From: BCD1 sp965230565
GTDB lineage: Bacteria; Bacteroidota; Bacteroidia; Chitinophagales; Saprospiraceae
DNA length: 64,000 nucleotides
Direction: 5' to 3'
NCBI GenBank assembly: GCA_965230565.1
Contig: CBDDLH010000011.1
Location: 186,001 to 250,000, forward strand
Of the stretch, positions 63,970 to 64,000 are shown one piece after another (the first letter of the stretch is position 1; each line of letters starts with the position of its first letter). The notes under the pieces were generated by a model. That model was given only the letters and a program-made list of their open reading frames with translations. It made no database searches and was not told where the DNA came from. The position numbers and the translations under genes were made by a program.

Positions 63970-64000
63970 CTCCTATGACATTGTTGATTAAAAATATTTT

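Overview
The window is a chromosomal segment of a Bacteroidota bacterium, most likely from the Saprospiria (Lewinella/Haliscomenobacter-like). This rests on type IX secretion sorting domains (a gliding-motility type B C-terminus at 6525-8672; type A tails at 13903, 38554 and 49346), a TonB receptor paired with a DUF4249 lipoprotein, DUF4956, TIGR03991-type GlmU, type B L31, and Bacteroidota -7 boxes (TAnnTTTG). No rRNA, tRNA, CRISPR array, intact transposase or prophage was seen, so this looks like core chromosome with small scars.

Layout. 1-6.3 kb: the end of a tail-fibre-like S74 protein, a duplicated 3' fragment of a nucleoid-associated protein gene, the full gene, and uvrA. 6.5-17.5 kb: secreted proteins (type B sorted protein, zinc metalloprotease, short T9SS protein, a collagen-like repeat protein) with small membrane proteins between them. 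17.6-18.1 kb: a decayed homoserine-kinase-like gene. 18.5-26.7 kb: nitrilase, a UvrD-type helicase fused to a RecB-type nuclease, a TerB-like protein, a PlsC-family acyltransferase, and proA-proB closed by a very strong terminator. 27.0-31.9 kb: a lipoprotein joining a GHL10 (DigH-like) and a DUF1343 (NamZ-like) domain, followed by a secreted amidase; together these could dismantle peptidoglycan stepwise. 32.0-38.4 kb: an overlapping operon of a small secreted protein, an STN-containing TonB receptor, DUF4249 and an MG2/plug-like protein. 38.5-42.4 kb: T9SS protein, NTF2-like protein, a frameshifted epimerase, a steroid-5-alpha-reductase-family protein and truC. 42.7-45.2 kb: a soluble multi-PAS histidine kinase.

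45.1-50.2 kb, minus strand: a lamin-tail T9SS protein, then DUF4956, HlyD and TolC, an envelope export module lacking its usual polyphosphate polymerase and CotH partners. 50.8-54.3 kb: the succinate dehydrogenase operon. 54.5-60.8 kb: a TetR regulator and an RND pump operon (tolC, frameshifted adaptor, pump), with near-identical operators before tetR and before tolC. 61-64 kb: L31, GlmU family protein and an SH3-type lipoprotein.

Intergenic DNA is rich in small dispersed inverted repeats. I see at least four families with two or more copies here, plus one long MITE-like element. One family sits at the edges of two truncated gene fragments. Two genes (epimerase, RND adaptor) are each broken by one extra base in a G/A run, which may be sequencing error.
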